A stretch of DNA of 27,284 nucleotides from Actinomyces sp. (GTDB lineage Bacteria > Actinomycetota > Actinomycetes > Actinomycetales > Actinomycetaceae): contig NZ_JAUMUL010000049.1 in the NCBI RefSeq assembly GCF_030530635.1, forward strand, positions 1 through 27,284, given 5' to 3'. Of this stretch, positions 1-8,900 are shown one piece after another. Numbering within the stretch: the stretch's first letter is position 1; each line of letters opens with the position of its first letter. A program made the translations under genes and the position numbers. The notes under the pieces were generated by a model. It was not told the DNA's origin, searched no databases, and saw nothing but the letters and a program-made list of their open reading frames with translations.

Positions 1-2
1 CG

Positions 3-671
3 GAGGACGCTCAGCCGCAGGAGGCTCAGGCACAGGACGTGCTGCTTTCTGACACGTTCACCCGTCAGACGAGCAAGGGCTGGGGATCGGCCGACTTCGG
101 TGGCAACTGGAGTGCCGCATACGGCGTCAGCCGGATCTCGGTGGACGGTTCAGCTGGAGTCTTGACGATGACCGGCGCGGGTACGTCGAACTCGTTGTCT
201 TCTCCGATAATTGACGCGACTTCCACTGATTCCAGAGTTGACTTCGTCTTGGAGCAAGCGACGACTGGACCCGGGGCGTACGTCTCATATATCGGCCGGG
301 CTAATGAATCGGGATCCTACCAGCTTGGATTCCACGTCGCCCTTGATGGGGCAGTCACGATGACTGTCTCTAAGAAGGTCGGTGGCGTTGAAACGCCGCT
401 CGGTTCTTCGCGGTTGAATGGTTCCTATTCCGCGGGTCAAAAGCTACACGTTCGGTTCGTCGTCAATGGCGCCGAATCCACGAAGCTCCAGGCCAAGGCA
501 TGGATCGGCGATGGGGATGAGCCCGAGGGCTGGGGAGTCGATGTGACGGATGACGACGCAGCACTCGCGGCCCCTGGATCGGTTGGATTTGGAACCTTCA
601 CTTCGGGCAAGGCGGACGGATCACCGCTAACGTTGCGGGTTGACGACTTGACGGTCAGGAGGGTTGCATAA
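3..671 (+). CDS. C-terminal part of a secreted protein with a ConA-like/LamG-like domain (5' truncated)
   Basis: The frame is open from the left edge of the window, so only the C-terminal ~222 residues are present. The first dozen residues are Gln/Ala/Glu-rich and look like a linker. A compact ~205-residue beta-rich domain follows, opening with SDTFTR and WGSADFGGNW and closing with LRVDDLTVRR. This is the style of the laminin-G/concanavalin-A-like carbohydrate-binding domains found at the C-termini of large actinobacterial surface or secreted proteins. The in-frame GTG at 39 is probably an internal valine, not the start, because no Shine-Dalgarno site fits and the frame stays open upstream. 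No cell-wall sorting signal or transmembrane segment follows the domain. Its place beside polysaccharide genes suggests a polysaccharide-binding or -modifying role, but this is inference. The full-length function cannot be told from this fragment. Confidence 0.6.
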   Translation, partial: EDAQPQEAQAQDVLLSDTFTRQTSKGWGSADFGGNWSAAYGVSRISVDGSAGVLTMTGAGTSNSLSSPIIDATSTDSRVDFVLEQATTGPGAYVSYIGRANESGSYQLGFHVALDGAVTMTVSKKVGGVETPLGSSRLNGSYSAGQKLHVRFVVNGAESTKLQAKAWIGDGDEPEGWGVDVTDDDAALAAPGSVGFGTFTSGKADGSPLTLRVDDLTVRRVA

Positions 672-690
672 CTGCGCGCAGCAGAGTTGC

Positions 691-733
691 ACAGGGAACC
701 CCGTACACGGCAACCGTGTACGGGGTTCCCTGT
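691..733. terminator. Perfect 20-bp inverted repeat with 3-nt loop, probable bidirectional terminator
   Basis: The arms at 691-710 and 714-733 are exact reverse complements, with a CAA loop. The repeat begins 19 bases after the stop codon of the truncated lectin-domain gene. There is no T-run on either side, which is common for actinobacterial terminators. It could end transcription from both the left gene and the minus-strand wzy-like gene that converges on it. Confidence 0.7.
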
Positions 734-1056
734 ATATCTGGAGTCGATTGACTCGACGGGGCGGGCATCGGCGCGCAGGGCTAGGAAAAAGGCTAGCTGA
801 CCGACACGGCGTGGGTACCGCCCGGGAGGCCACCACAACCAAGATGCTCCACTTGGAGCTGGGCTCTTTCAACAGCCGTGGCCCCCAGGATCGGGCCGGA
901 AGCTTCACGCCTCGCCTGTGCGCAAGGCTAGCCGCGCGGGAGGATACCGGAAGTAATCTTCGACACACTTCCAAACCAGAAGAGGTGACAAACCGGCCCT
1001 GCCGTTGTGCCCTCAAATCGGAATAGCTGACTGGCCGGCAACAACTTGTGGACGAC
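734..1056. other. Gene-free convergent intergenic region
   Basis: These 323 bases lie between the stem-loop and the stop codon of the minus-strand polymerase gene. Open frames on both strands here have no ribosome site, unnatural Arg/Pro/Ser-rich composition, and run through the stem-loop. I see no RNA gene, repeat or second hairpin that I can support. Confidence 0.5.
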
Positions 1057-2322
1057 TCAGATCGGATCCTCATTCTTTGCGTTTTGTCGGCCTACTGGTG
1101 GCATGCAGATAGCGGTGGCAATAACGAGTTCCATGTAGGCGACAATGGGGCTCAGCGGGCCGAACAGGCAGTTCCATGCGACCACGATCGTGATGAAGAT
1201 GATCCAGGCTCTGGAGCGCAGCGTGGCCAGAGTGCGCCCCAATGCCGTCAAGGACAGTAATATCACCCCGATTCCGAGGGCGAGGCCGGGCAGGGACAGG
1301 GCCGCCCATAGATCGGCCGCGGCCGAGTGCAGTTCGAAGTGCCCACCTCCGAACATATAGCGCATGACGTAGCCGTTATCCGGGTCGTATCCCAGTGCTC
1401 GCATGCCGTCCATGGCCACACGGACATCACTGTAGCGCGGTGCGACGCCAGCGCCGTAACCCCATGGACGATGCTCAAATAGTGCGAATGTGGCACCCAT
1501 CTCGGGGCGTGCGGAGGCCAAGATGTTCGCCCCAGATGATTGCGCCGTAGTACGAGTCTGTGCAGCCTCGCCAAGTAGGCCGGAGGACGAAGCGCCAAGC
1601 ACGGCCCCGATAGCGACCGCGGCCAGCACAGTGAGCAGCGACAACTGGGTCTTGAAGGCGGTTCGCGGCGACAGGTGCACGCGAGCCCAGGAGGTCATCG
1701 CCTGCCAAGCCAGAATCGCTACCGTGACCAGTAGGAACCCGATGGCGGACCGTGAGTCGGAGCGGAGATAGACAGCAGACAGCAGCATCGCAGCTAGTAT
1801 TTCGGCGGTGCGGCCCAGACGATGCGCGAGTGCAAGCACCATTACGCTCGTGGGTAGGCCATAGGCGAACTTCCACGGATTAACCACCGAACTCGAACGA
1901 AGAAAAGCATCGGCCAACAAACCGAGCATGAAGCAGGCCGCGGCCAGGTCCAGGCCCAGTTCCTGCTTCGCCCAGACGATGGCTGCGGCGCCGGCGGGAA
2001 TAGCGGCGGCAGCGATCAGGATCGCCAGCGCGCCGCTCGGGACGAGCATGAACTCACTGGCAGCCGCGAGCGCCAGTGCCGCACCGGTTGCTATAGCGGT
2101 CAGTGAGCACAGCACGACGGCTCCTAGCGCTCGCGAGTTGCGCGATGCCCTCCAGGTCAGCGGTAACAAGGCTATGGCTGCTACATCGCCGAGGCTCAAG
2201 CCATGAGCCAATTGCGTTCGCCACGACACGATGGCGAGTACGGCGGCGACGAGTGTTTTTCTTGATGCGGTGCTCAGACTGCTCGGCATGAGGAACGAAT
2301 CAGTAGGCGGCACGAGTGCCAT
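1057..2322 (-). CDS. Wzy/O-antigen-ligase-like polysaccharide polymerase (multi-spanning membrane protein)
   Basis: The 421-residue protein is almost entirely hydrophobic, with about ten to twelve predicted membrane segments. A large polar stretch lies at about residues 255-340 (SSGANILASARPEMG through GGGHFELHSAAADLW). This layout, with an extracytoplasmic loop carrying a WGYGAG motif and a Glu-x-His near its end just before the next helix, is typical of O-antigen/capsule polymerases and ligases (Wzy_C/WaaL fold). It would join repeat units on the outer face of the membrane. The start is uncertain: the ATG at 2322 has no clear ribosome site and a second ATG lies at 2289. It follows the Wzz-like gene by 24 bases on the same strand, so the two are very likely co-transcribed. 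The family is diverse, so polymerase versus ligase cannot be settled here. Confidence 0.7.
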   Translation of the reverse strand: MALVPPTDSFLMPSSLSTASRKTLVAAVLAIVSWRTQLAHGLSLGDVAAIALLPLTWRASRNSRALGAVVLCSLTAIATGAALALAAASEFMLVPSGALAILIAAAAIPAGAAAIVWAKQELGLDLAAACFMLGLLADAFLRSSSVVNPWKFAYGLPTSVMVLALAHRLGRTAEILAAMLLSAVYLRSDSRSAIGFLLVTVAILAWQAMTSWARVHLSPRTAFKTQLSLLTVLAAVAIGAVLGASSSGLLGEAAQTRTTAQSSGANILASARPEMGATFALFEHRPWGYGAGVAPRYSDVRVAMDGMRALGYDPDNGYVMRYMFGGGHFELHSAAADLWAALSLPGLALGIGVILLSLTALGRTLATLRSRAWIIFITIVVAWNCLFGPLSPIVAYMELVIATAICMPPVGRQNAKNEDPI

Positions 2323-2346
2323 CGGCGGAAGGCTGTCATACGCGTC

Positions 2347-3006
2347 CTAGCGTAAACCCGGTTGCCGCCAACTGGAGGTGATTAGGCGGAGTGGCGAGGC
2401 CGTCCGGCTCACTGCGGGCTTCGCCCGATTGAGGACTAGGGCGAGAAACAGGCCCGACATCGCACCTAGGATCGTGCCGATGAGCCCGTGACGCAGTTTG
2501 GACGGCCCGATGAGCTGAGCTGTCGATGACGTATCCACGGGCGACAGCGTCAGGGATGCAGTTCCAGTGTCGGTCGACACGCTGAGCGAAGCGGCATGGT
2601 CGGTGAGGGCGGCAATCATCGCCAGAGTGGTGTTCTCTGCTTGTTCGGGTGATGATCCGGTCGATCTGATGACGATGAGCAGCGTGTTGCTGGGGTTCGA
2701 TACGGCGACTCGTTTGGAGAGCTCCTCCACCTGGATCCCCGTGGTGTCGGAAATCTCTGCGAGGGTCGAGTGCGCTCCGGAAAGCTCTACGAGGGTGGGC
2801 GTGATGGCGGCGACCGCGCGGGTGTCGCTTGTGGCGTTACTTACACCCTCGGTGGAGGCTACGGTGAGCAGGCTGGTCACCGTCGAACGATAAACAGGCG
2901 GGCTCAGGATCGCCGTGAGCGCCCCGAACATCGTGGCGAGCAAGGACAAGGCGATGATGAGACGCCAATGGCCGCGTAGAGCCCTGACGATGTGGTCAGT
3001 GGTCAT
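2347..3006 (-). CDS. Wzz/YveK-like polysaccharide chain-length regulator
   Basis: The 219-residue protein begins MTTDHIVRALRGHWRLI. A first membrane helix at about residues 15-36 ends in the SPPVYRS motif typical of Wzz/capsular polysaccharide co-polymerases. An extracytoplasmic alpha/beta stretch rich in Ser/Thr follows, then a second helix at about 172-194 and a short basic tail. No Walker motif is present, so any partner tyrosine kinase would be a separate protein not seen here. I chose the ATG at 3006 because a GGAGG lies seven bases upstream and the product then matches the family N-terminus; the frame is open further upstream to 3084, but that extension is Arg/Pro-rich and unconvincing. 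It is the first gene of a minus-strand pair with the Wzy-like gene and probably sets polymer length. Confidence 0.75.
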   Translation of the reverse strand: MTTDHIVRALRGHWRLIIALSLLATMFGALTAILSPPVYRSTVTSLLTVASTEGVSNATSDTRAVAAITPTLVELSGAHSTLAEISDTTGIQVEELSKRVAVSNPSNTLLIVIRSTGSSPEQAENTTLAMIAALTDHAASLSVSTDTGTASLTLSPVDTSSTAQLIGPSKLRHGLIGTILGAMSGLFLALVLNRAKPAVSRTASPLRLITSSWRQPGLR

Positions 3007-3310
3007 GATGCGCCTCCGGGCGGACTCGGCGAGTGCGGGTGGATCGCAACGTGCGCGGTCGATTAGGGCACCCGGCCTCCACACTACCCGGATTCTTCAC
3101 CTGCTCCCCAAGCAGACGACTGCCTGGGATGAGCCAGTAGCCAGCACAGGAATGTACTTGTGCTCACGTAATGGTGTCCGGACGTCGACCGTGCCTCGAA
3201 AGCGTCCGTGGTGAGAGTACTCTTACCCGTGAGATGTGGGTGGTCCGGCGTGGACGTAACACCTGAACGAGCTGTTCACCAGCACAAACCGTAAGCTCTC
3301 GAAGGAACTC
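3007..3310. promoter_or_regulatory. Divergent promoter region between the wzz-like and pyruvyl-transferase genes
   Basis: This 304-base region separates two divergently read polysaccharide transcription units, so it must hold promoters for both. Visible structures are a perfect 10-bp palindrome AGAGTACTCT at 3214-3223 and a 6-bp inverted repeat (AGCACA/TGTGCT) at 3143-3148 and 3159-3164. TACTCT inside the palindrome could be a -10 box, but no matching -35 stands out. No coding sequence is evident. Operator function of either palindrome is a guess. Confidence 0.4.
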
Positions 3311-4399
3311 ATGCGTATTCTCATTCTGTGGGCCTCGCTCGACCAGCCCAACCTCGGAGTGCGGGCGCTCGCGGTCGGCACCCGTGCAATCGCCGCGCGG
3401 GTGTTCCCGCAGGCGGAGATTCAGATCCAGGGCACGGGGCGTGGCGACGCTCCTATGTCCCTGTTCACCAGTCCGCGCGGGCTGCTCAAAGAGCGTGTTA
3501 CCGGCGCGCACGACCTGTTCAACTGGCTCGCATCCTTCGACCTGGTACTGGATACTCGCTCTGGCGACTCCTTTGCTGACATATACGGCCTGGACCGCCT
3601 GCGCGCCATGTCCCGGTTCCCCGAGATCCTGCACCGCTTGGGCGTGCCGGTGGTCCTCAGCCCGCAGACCATCGGCCCGTTCAACACCAGGCGGGGTGCA
3701 CACCTGGCCCGCCGCGCCCTGCAACATGCGCGGCTGGTGGCCAGCCGGGACGCCAGCTCTGCTGCCTGCGCAGCGCAGCTGGGACGGCCCGTGGACGTGG
3801 AGTCCACCGACGTGGTCTTCGCCATTGCACACCCACCGCTGGAGAAGACCCGGGATGTGATTCTCAATGTCTCCGGACTGCTTTGGGAGTCCAACCCCCA
3901 TGTGGACTCCGCCCGTTACCGCCGGGACGTGCTGGCGATTGCCCGCCGTTTGCAGGCCGAGGGGCGGGAACTCACTCTGCTCGCGCACGTCGTCGGTCCG
4001 GACGACTCTGCCGGGGACAATGACCGCTATCCGCTCGCGCACCTGCGGCGTGAACTCGGAGATGTGGAGGTGATCGTACCGGTCGGGGAAGACGCCTTGG
4101 ACCAGGTGCGTGACGCGGTCGGATCGGCCCAGGTGGTGTTGGGCTCGCGCATGCACGCCTGCCTGAATGCCCTGTCCATGGGGACGCCTGCCATTCCGCT
4201 GGCATACTCCCGCAAGTTCGCCCCGTTGCTTAGTGGACTAGGCTGGGAGCACGTGGTAGATCTGCGTGACGATGACGTTGTTGACCATGCTTTGGCGGCC
4301 ATGGTCCGTCCGCAACTGGCGGAGGACATTGCTGAGGTAAGGCGCCGCGCCGACCGTGGCCTGACTCGTTTCACCGAAGCCCTGGGCGAGGTGCTGTGA
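3311..4399 (+). CDS. Polysaccharide pyruvyl transferase family protein (CsaB/WcaK-like)
   Basis: The 362-residue cytoplasmic protein opens with a Rossmann-like strand (MRILILWASLDQPNLG) and contains LDTRSGDSFADIYG at about residues 80-93. The C-terminal half carries the family signature GSRMHACLNALSMGTPAIPL, with Arg280 and His282 in the R-x-H motif. This GT-B-like fold (PF04230) transfers pyruvate from phosphoenolpyruvate to sugars of surface polysaccharides, giving pyruvate ketals that add negative charge. An AAGGA site four bases before the ATG supports the start. The stop overlaps the start of the next gene (flippase) by four bases (GTGA), so translation is likely coupled. Some family members work in colanic acid, teichuronic acid or S-layer anchoring polymers; the exact polymer here is unknown. 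Enolase, which makes PEP, lies downstream but is not functionally linked. Confidence 0.85.
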   Translation: MRILILWASLDQPNLGVRALAVGTRAIAARVFPQAEIQIQGTGRGDAPMSLFTSPRGLLKERVTGAHDLFNWLASFDLVLDTRSGDSFADIYGLDRLRAMSRFPEILHRLGVPVVLSPQTIGPFNTRRGAHLARRALQHARLVASRDASSAACAAQLGRPVDVESTDVVFAIAHPPLEKTRDVILNVSGLLWESNPHVDSARYRRDVLAIARRLQAEGRELTLLAHVVGPDDSAGDNDRYPLAHLRRELGDVEVIVPVGEDALDQVRDAVGSAQVVLGSRMHACLNALSMGTPAIPLAYSRKFAPLLSGLGWEHVVDLRDDDVVDHALAAMVRPQLAEDIAEVRRRADRGLTRFTEALGEVL

Positions 4400-5895
4400 G
4401 CGGTTCCGACTCGAGACCTCGACGGCCCGACGCGCCGGGGAACACCGGCGGCCTAGGTAAACGCGCCGCCAAGGCCGCCGGTCAGACGATCTGGACGCAG
4501 GGTCTGCGCATCCTCCTGCAACTGGGCAACGTGGTGGTACTCGCGCGCCTGCTTGATGACCGCGCCTACGGCGTGGTGGGCATGGTCACCGCGGTGGTCG
4601 GAGTGGCTACCATCTTCCAGGACTTCGGCCTGTCCACGGCGGCCATTCAGGGACGCACGCTCAGTCACGGCCAGCGCTCCAACCTGTGGTGGCTCAACAC
4701 CGCCTCCGGGGCGGTGCTCACCGGCGTAGGGCTGGCCATTTCCCCGCTGTTGGCGGCTTTCTACCACGAGCCGGCGGTCGCCGGGGTATGCGCGGCCATA
4801 GCCCCCACCTTTCTCATGGCCGGGATGGTCAACCAGTACCGCGCGGACCTGAACCGCAAACTGCTGGTGGGGCGGCTGCTGGCCGTCGACCTGGCGGCGG
4901 CCGCCCTCGCCCTGGCGCTGGGGGCGTTGACCGCCGCCTGGGGCTGGAGCTACTGGGCGCTGGTGGTGCAGCGAATCGTCACGGCGCTCGTCCCCTTCGT
5001 CGCCCTGCCGCTCATCGCGGGCTGGCTGCCGCGCTGGTACGACCGGCGTGAGCCCATGCGTGCTCTGCTCGGCTTCGGCATACAGATGGCGGGGACCCAG
5101 ATCGTGTTCTACCTAGCCTCCAACCTCGACTCGATCCTGATGGGCCGGCTTTTCGGCGCCGGCACCCTGGGGCTGTACAACCGCGCTGTCCAGACACTGC
5201 GCACCCCGCTGAACCAGTTCCGCCCCCAGGTCACCACACTCGGACTCTCCGTGGTGGCAAAGCTCCAGGACGACGACGAACGCACCCTGGCCTACCTGCG
5301 CCGAGGTCAGCTGGGCCTGGGATACCCGGTGTTCTTGTCCATGGGCATCGTAGTGGCCGCCGCCCCGGCAGTGGTGTCCGTGGTGCTCGGCGATCACTGG
5401 CTCAGCGTGGTCCCCTATATGCGATTGGTGGCCGTGGGGGAGGGGCTGACCACTCTGGCCGTGGTCGGTGGGTGGATCTATACCGCGCGTGGACTCGGCC
5501 GCGCCTACCTGCACTACACGCTGTTCTCCGCCGTGATACGCCTGGCCGCCATTATCATCGGGGCGCAATTCGGTGCCCTCGGCGTCGCCTACGCCTACGT
5601 GGCCAGCCCCCTGATCCTTTGGCCCATCTCCCTGCTGTGGTCAGGGCGGAAATCGGGTCTCAACACGGTTCCCCTGGTGTGGAACGGCCTGCGCATATTC
5701 GCCGTGTCCGCCCTGGCCACCGCCGCCACCTGGGGATTGTGCGAGCTGGCGTCCGCTCTACCTGCCATCGCCATCTGCCTGGTGGCCGTAGCGGGCATGA
5801 GCCTGACCATGGCGCTGCTGTGGTTGGTGCTGCCCGTGGTGCGGGCCGACATGCGCGACCTGGGGACAATGGTGCGCATGATGGCTAAACGCTGA
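4396..5895 (+). CDS. Wzx/MATE-type polysaccharide flippase
   Basis: The 499-residue protein has 12-14 predicted membrane helices after a short polar N-terminus. The opening of the membrane part, QTIWTQGLRILLQLGNVVVL, followed by LARLLDDRAYGVVG and FQDFGLSTAAIQ, matches the Polysacc_synt_3 (WzxC-like) group of the MOP exporter superfamily. Such proteins flip undecaprenyl-linked repeat units from the inner to the outer face of the membrane. A conserved central segment, YLASNLDSILMGRLFGAGTLGLYNRA, is also typical of the group. Translation starts at GTG 4396, overlapping the pyruvyl transferase stop. The length is normal for the family. Together with the divergent Wzy- and Wzz-like genes it completes a Wzx/Wzy-dependent export set. 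Confidence 0.85.
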   Translation: MSGSDSRPRRPDAPGNTGGLGKRAAKAAGQTIWTQGLRILLQLGNVVVLARLLDDRAYGVVGMVTAVVGVATIFQDFGLSTAAIQGRTLSHGQRSNLWWLNTASGAVLTGVGLAISPLLAAFYHEPAVAGVCAAIAPTFLMAGMVNQYRADLNRKLLVGRLLAVDLAAAALALALGALTAAWGWSYWALVVQRIVTALVPFVALPLIAGWLPRWYDRREPMRALLGFGIQMAGTQIVFYLASNLDSILMGRLFGAGTLGLYNRAVQTLRTPLNQFRPQVTTLGLSVVAKLQDDDERTLAYLRRGQLGLGYPVFLSMGIVVAAAPAVVSVVLGDHWLSVVPYMRLVAVGEGLTTLAVVGGWIYTARGLGRAYLHYTLFSAVIRLAAIIIGAQFGALGVAYAYVASPLILWPISLLWSGRKSGLNTVPLVWNGLRIFAVSALATAATWGLCELASALPAIAICLVAVAGMSLTMALLWLVLPVVRADMRDLGTMVRMMAKR

Positions 5896-5929
5896 CGGCA
5901 TATCACCCATCGCGCCTCCGTCGGCCTCG

Positions 5930-5935
5930 TACACT
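5930..5935 (+). promoter_or_regulatory. TACACT -10 box of mfd; leaderless start
   Basis: TACACT fits the actinobacterial TANNNT -10 pattern and ends seven bases before the GTG start codon of mfd at 5943. With that spacing transcription would begin at or next to the start codon, giving a leaderless mRNA. No Shine-Dalgarno sequence is present in between, which agrees. No good -35 is visible. Confidence 0.55.
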
Positions 5936-5942
5936 CCCCACC

Positions 5943-8900
5943 GTGCGTCTGACTGCCCTTCTGCCCCCGCTGCTGACCGACCCCGTCATCACCGCCCTGG
6001 TGACGGCGGCCGGCAGCCGCTCTCGCACCGACCGCAGCGTCGTCGTCGCCCCCGGCGCCCGACCCGCCGTCCTGGCCGCCATGGCGCTGGGGTACAGCGG
6101 CGTCGACCGCGTCACCGGGGCCGGCCCGGACGCCTCGGGCCGCCTGGCGCGCCCCGGGGCCCAAGCGGATGGGGAGGGCACGCCCCTGCTGGTGGTCACC
6201 GCCACCGGCCGGGAGGCCGATGAGCTCGCCGCCGCCCTGCGCTGCTACCTGCCCGACCCGGACGTGGCCGTCTTCCCGGCCTGGGAGACTCTCCCGCATG
6301 AGCGGCTCTCCCCGCGCGCCGACACCGTCGCCACCCGGCTCGCCGTGCTACGTCGCCTGGCCCACCCCGAGGACGGCGAACCGGCCGGCCCCGACGCCGC
6401 GCCCGACCCGTGGCGCGGCCCCGTCCGCGTACTCGTCGTGCCCGTGCGCGCCCTGCTCGCTCCGGTGGTCGGCGGCCTGGGGGAGCTGGAACCGATCCAC
6501 CTGGCCGCCGGGGCGCGCGTTGACCTGGAGGAGCTGGCCGCCCGCCTGGCGGAGGCCGCCTACACCCGGGTGGACATGGTGACCGCCCGGGGCGAATTCG
6601 CCGTCCGCGGCGGCATCCTCGACGTCTTCCCGCCCACCCAGCCGCGGCCGGTGCGCGTGGACTTCTTCGGCGACGAAATCGAGTCCGTCTCCTCCTTCGC
6701 CGTCACCGACCAGCGCACCATCGCCGACCTCGGTGCCGTCACCGCCACCGCCTGCCGGGAGGTGCTGCTCACCGACCAGGTGCGTGAACGTGCCCGGAAG
6801 CTGATCAACGCGATCCCCGGCGCCGCCGACATGCTTGAGAAGCTCGCCGCCGGCATCCCGGTGGAGGGCATGGAGTCCCTCGCCCCCGTGCTCACCGACC
6901 GCATGGTGCCACTGCTGGACCTGGTGGGGGAGCGGCTCGTCGTCGTCGCCGAGCCCGAGAAGGTGCGCAAACGCGCCGAGGACTTGGCTGCCACCACCGA
7001 GGAGTTCCTCGCCGCTGCCTGGACCTCCGCGGCTTCCGGTGGCACCGCCCCCATCGACCTGTCCGCCGCCGCCTTCGCCCACCTGGCCGAAGCGCGCGCC
7101 CTGGCCCTGTCCACGAACCGCGGCTGGTGGTCCTTCACCTCCCTGAAGGCCTCCCCGGACACAACTGAACTGCCCGTGCGCGACCCCGAGAGCTATCGCG
7201 GGCGCCTGGACACCGCTGTGAAGGACATCGGCGAGCTGACCCGTGGCGGCTGGAGCGTCGTCGTCGCCACCGAGGGTCCCGGACCCGGCCGCCGCATGGC
7301 CCAGCTGCTGGCCGACGGCGGCGTGCCCGCGCGCATCGTCACCGGCCTGGACGACGCCGCCGACCTGTCCTACCAGGCCCCCGACGGCGTGGTGCGCGTA
7401 ACCCAGGCCTCTGCCGGGCACGGCTTCGTGGCCGAGGGACTGCGCCTGGCCCTGGTGGCCGAGTCCGACCTGACCGGCCGCGCCCCCGCCGCGGCCCGCT
7501 CCACCAAGACCCTGCCCGCCCGCCGTACCCGCAAGAGCGTGGACCCCCTCTCCTTGCACCCCGGCGACCTGGTGGTGCACGCCCAGCACGGCGTCGGGCG
7601 GTTCGTGGAGTTGCTGCGCCGCGATGTCGGCTCCGGGCGAGGTGCAGGCAAGGAGCGGGCCACCCGCGAGTACGTGGTCATTGAATACGCCCCCTCCAAA
7701 CGCGGCCAGCCCGGCGATCGGCTGCTGGTGCCCACCGACGCCCTGGATCAGGTCACCAAGTACGTCGGCTCCGACAACCCCGCCCTGAACCGCATGGGCG
7801 GCGCCGACTGGGCCAAGACCAAGCAGCGGGCCCGCAAAGCAGTGCGGGAGATTGCCGGGGAACTGGTGCGCCTGTACGCCGCCCGCTCGGCCACCACCGG
7901 GCACGCCTTCGGCCCCGACACCCCTTGGCAGGCCGAACTGGAGGAGGCCTTCCCCTACACCGAGACCCCCGACCAGTTGGCCACCATCGACGACGTCAAG
8001 GCCGACATGGAGAAGACCCAGCCGATGGACCGGCTCATCTGTGGGGATGTCGGTTACGGCAAGACCGAGATCGCCGTGCGTGCCGCCTTCAAGGCCGTCC
8101 AGGACGGCAAGCAGGTGGCGGTGCTGGTTCCCACCACCCTGCTGGTGTCCCAGCACGCCGAGACCTTCACCGAGCGTTACGCCGGTTTCCCCATCAACGT
8201 CGCCCAGCTCTCCCGCTTCCAGACCGCCGCCGAATCCGAGCGGGTGTTGGCGGGCCTGGCCGACGGGACGATCGACGTCGTCATCGGCACTCACCGGCTG
8301 ATCACCGGGCAGGTGCGCTTCAAGGACCTGGGGTTGGTGGTCATTGACGAGGAGCAGCGCTTCGGTGTGGAGCACAAGGAGACGCTCAAGGCACTGCGCA
8401 CCGACGTGGACGTGCTGTCCATGTCCGCCACCCCCATTCCGCGCACCCTGGAGATGGCGGTGACTGGCCTGCGGGAGATGTCCACCCTGTCCACCCCGCC
8501 GGAGGACCGCCACCCCATCCTCACCTACGTGGGTGCTTATGAGACCAAGCAGGTCAGCGCCGCCATCCGCCGGGAGCTGCTGCGTGACGGGCAGGTGTTC
8601 TTCGTGCACAACCGGGTGGAGGACATCGAGTCCGTGGCCGCCCGCCTGGCGGATCTGGTTCCGGAGGCGCGCGTGGCCTCCGCCCACGGGCAGATGCACG
8701 AGGCCCGGCTGGAGCAGGTCATCGACGACTTCTGGCACAAGGAGATCGACGTCCTGGTGTGCACCACGATCGTGGAGACCGGCCTGGACGTCACAGACGC
8801 CAACACCCTGATCGTGGACCGGGCCGACCGCATGGGCCTGTCTCAGCTGCACCAGTTGCGCGGCCGGGTGGGACGCGGGCGCGAGCGCGCCTACGCCTAC

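Noticed and set aside
664..1026. A 120-codon plus-strand frame after the lectin-domain gene
   Set aside because: It runs through the perfect stem-loop, has no ribosome site and yields an Arg/Cys-rich unnatural product.
3164..4156. A 330-codon minus-strand frame opposite the pyruvyl transferase
   Set aside because: The plus-strand frame carries the family signature and a ribosome site. The minus frame has neither.
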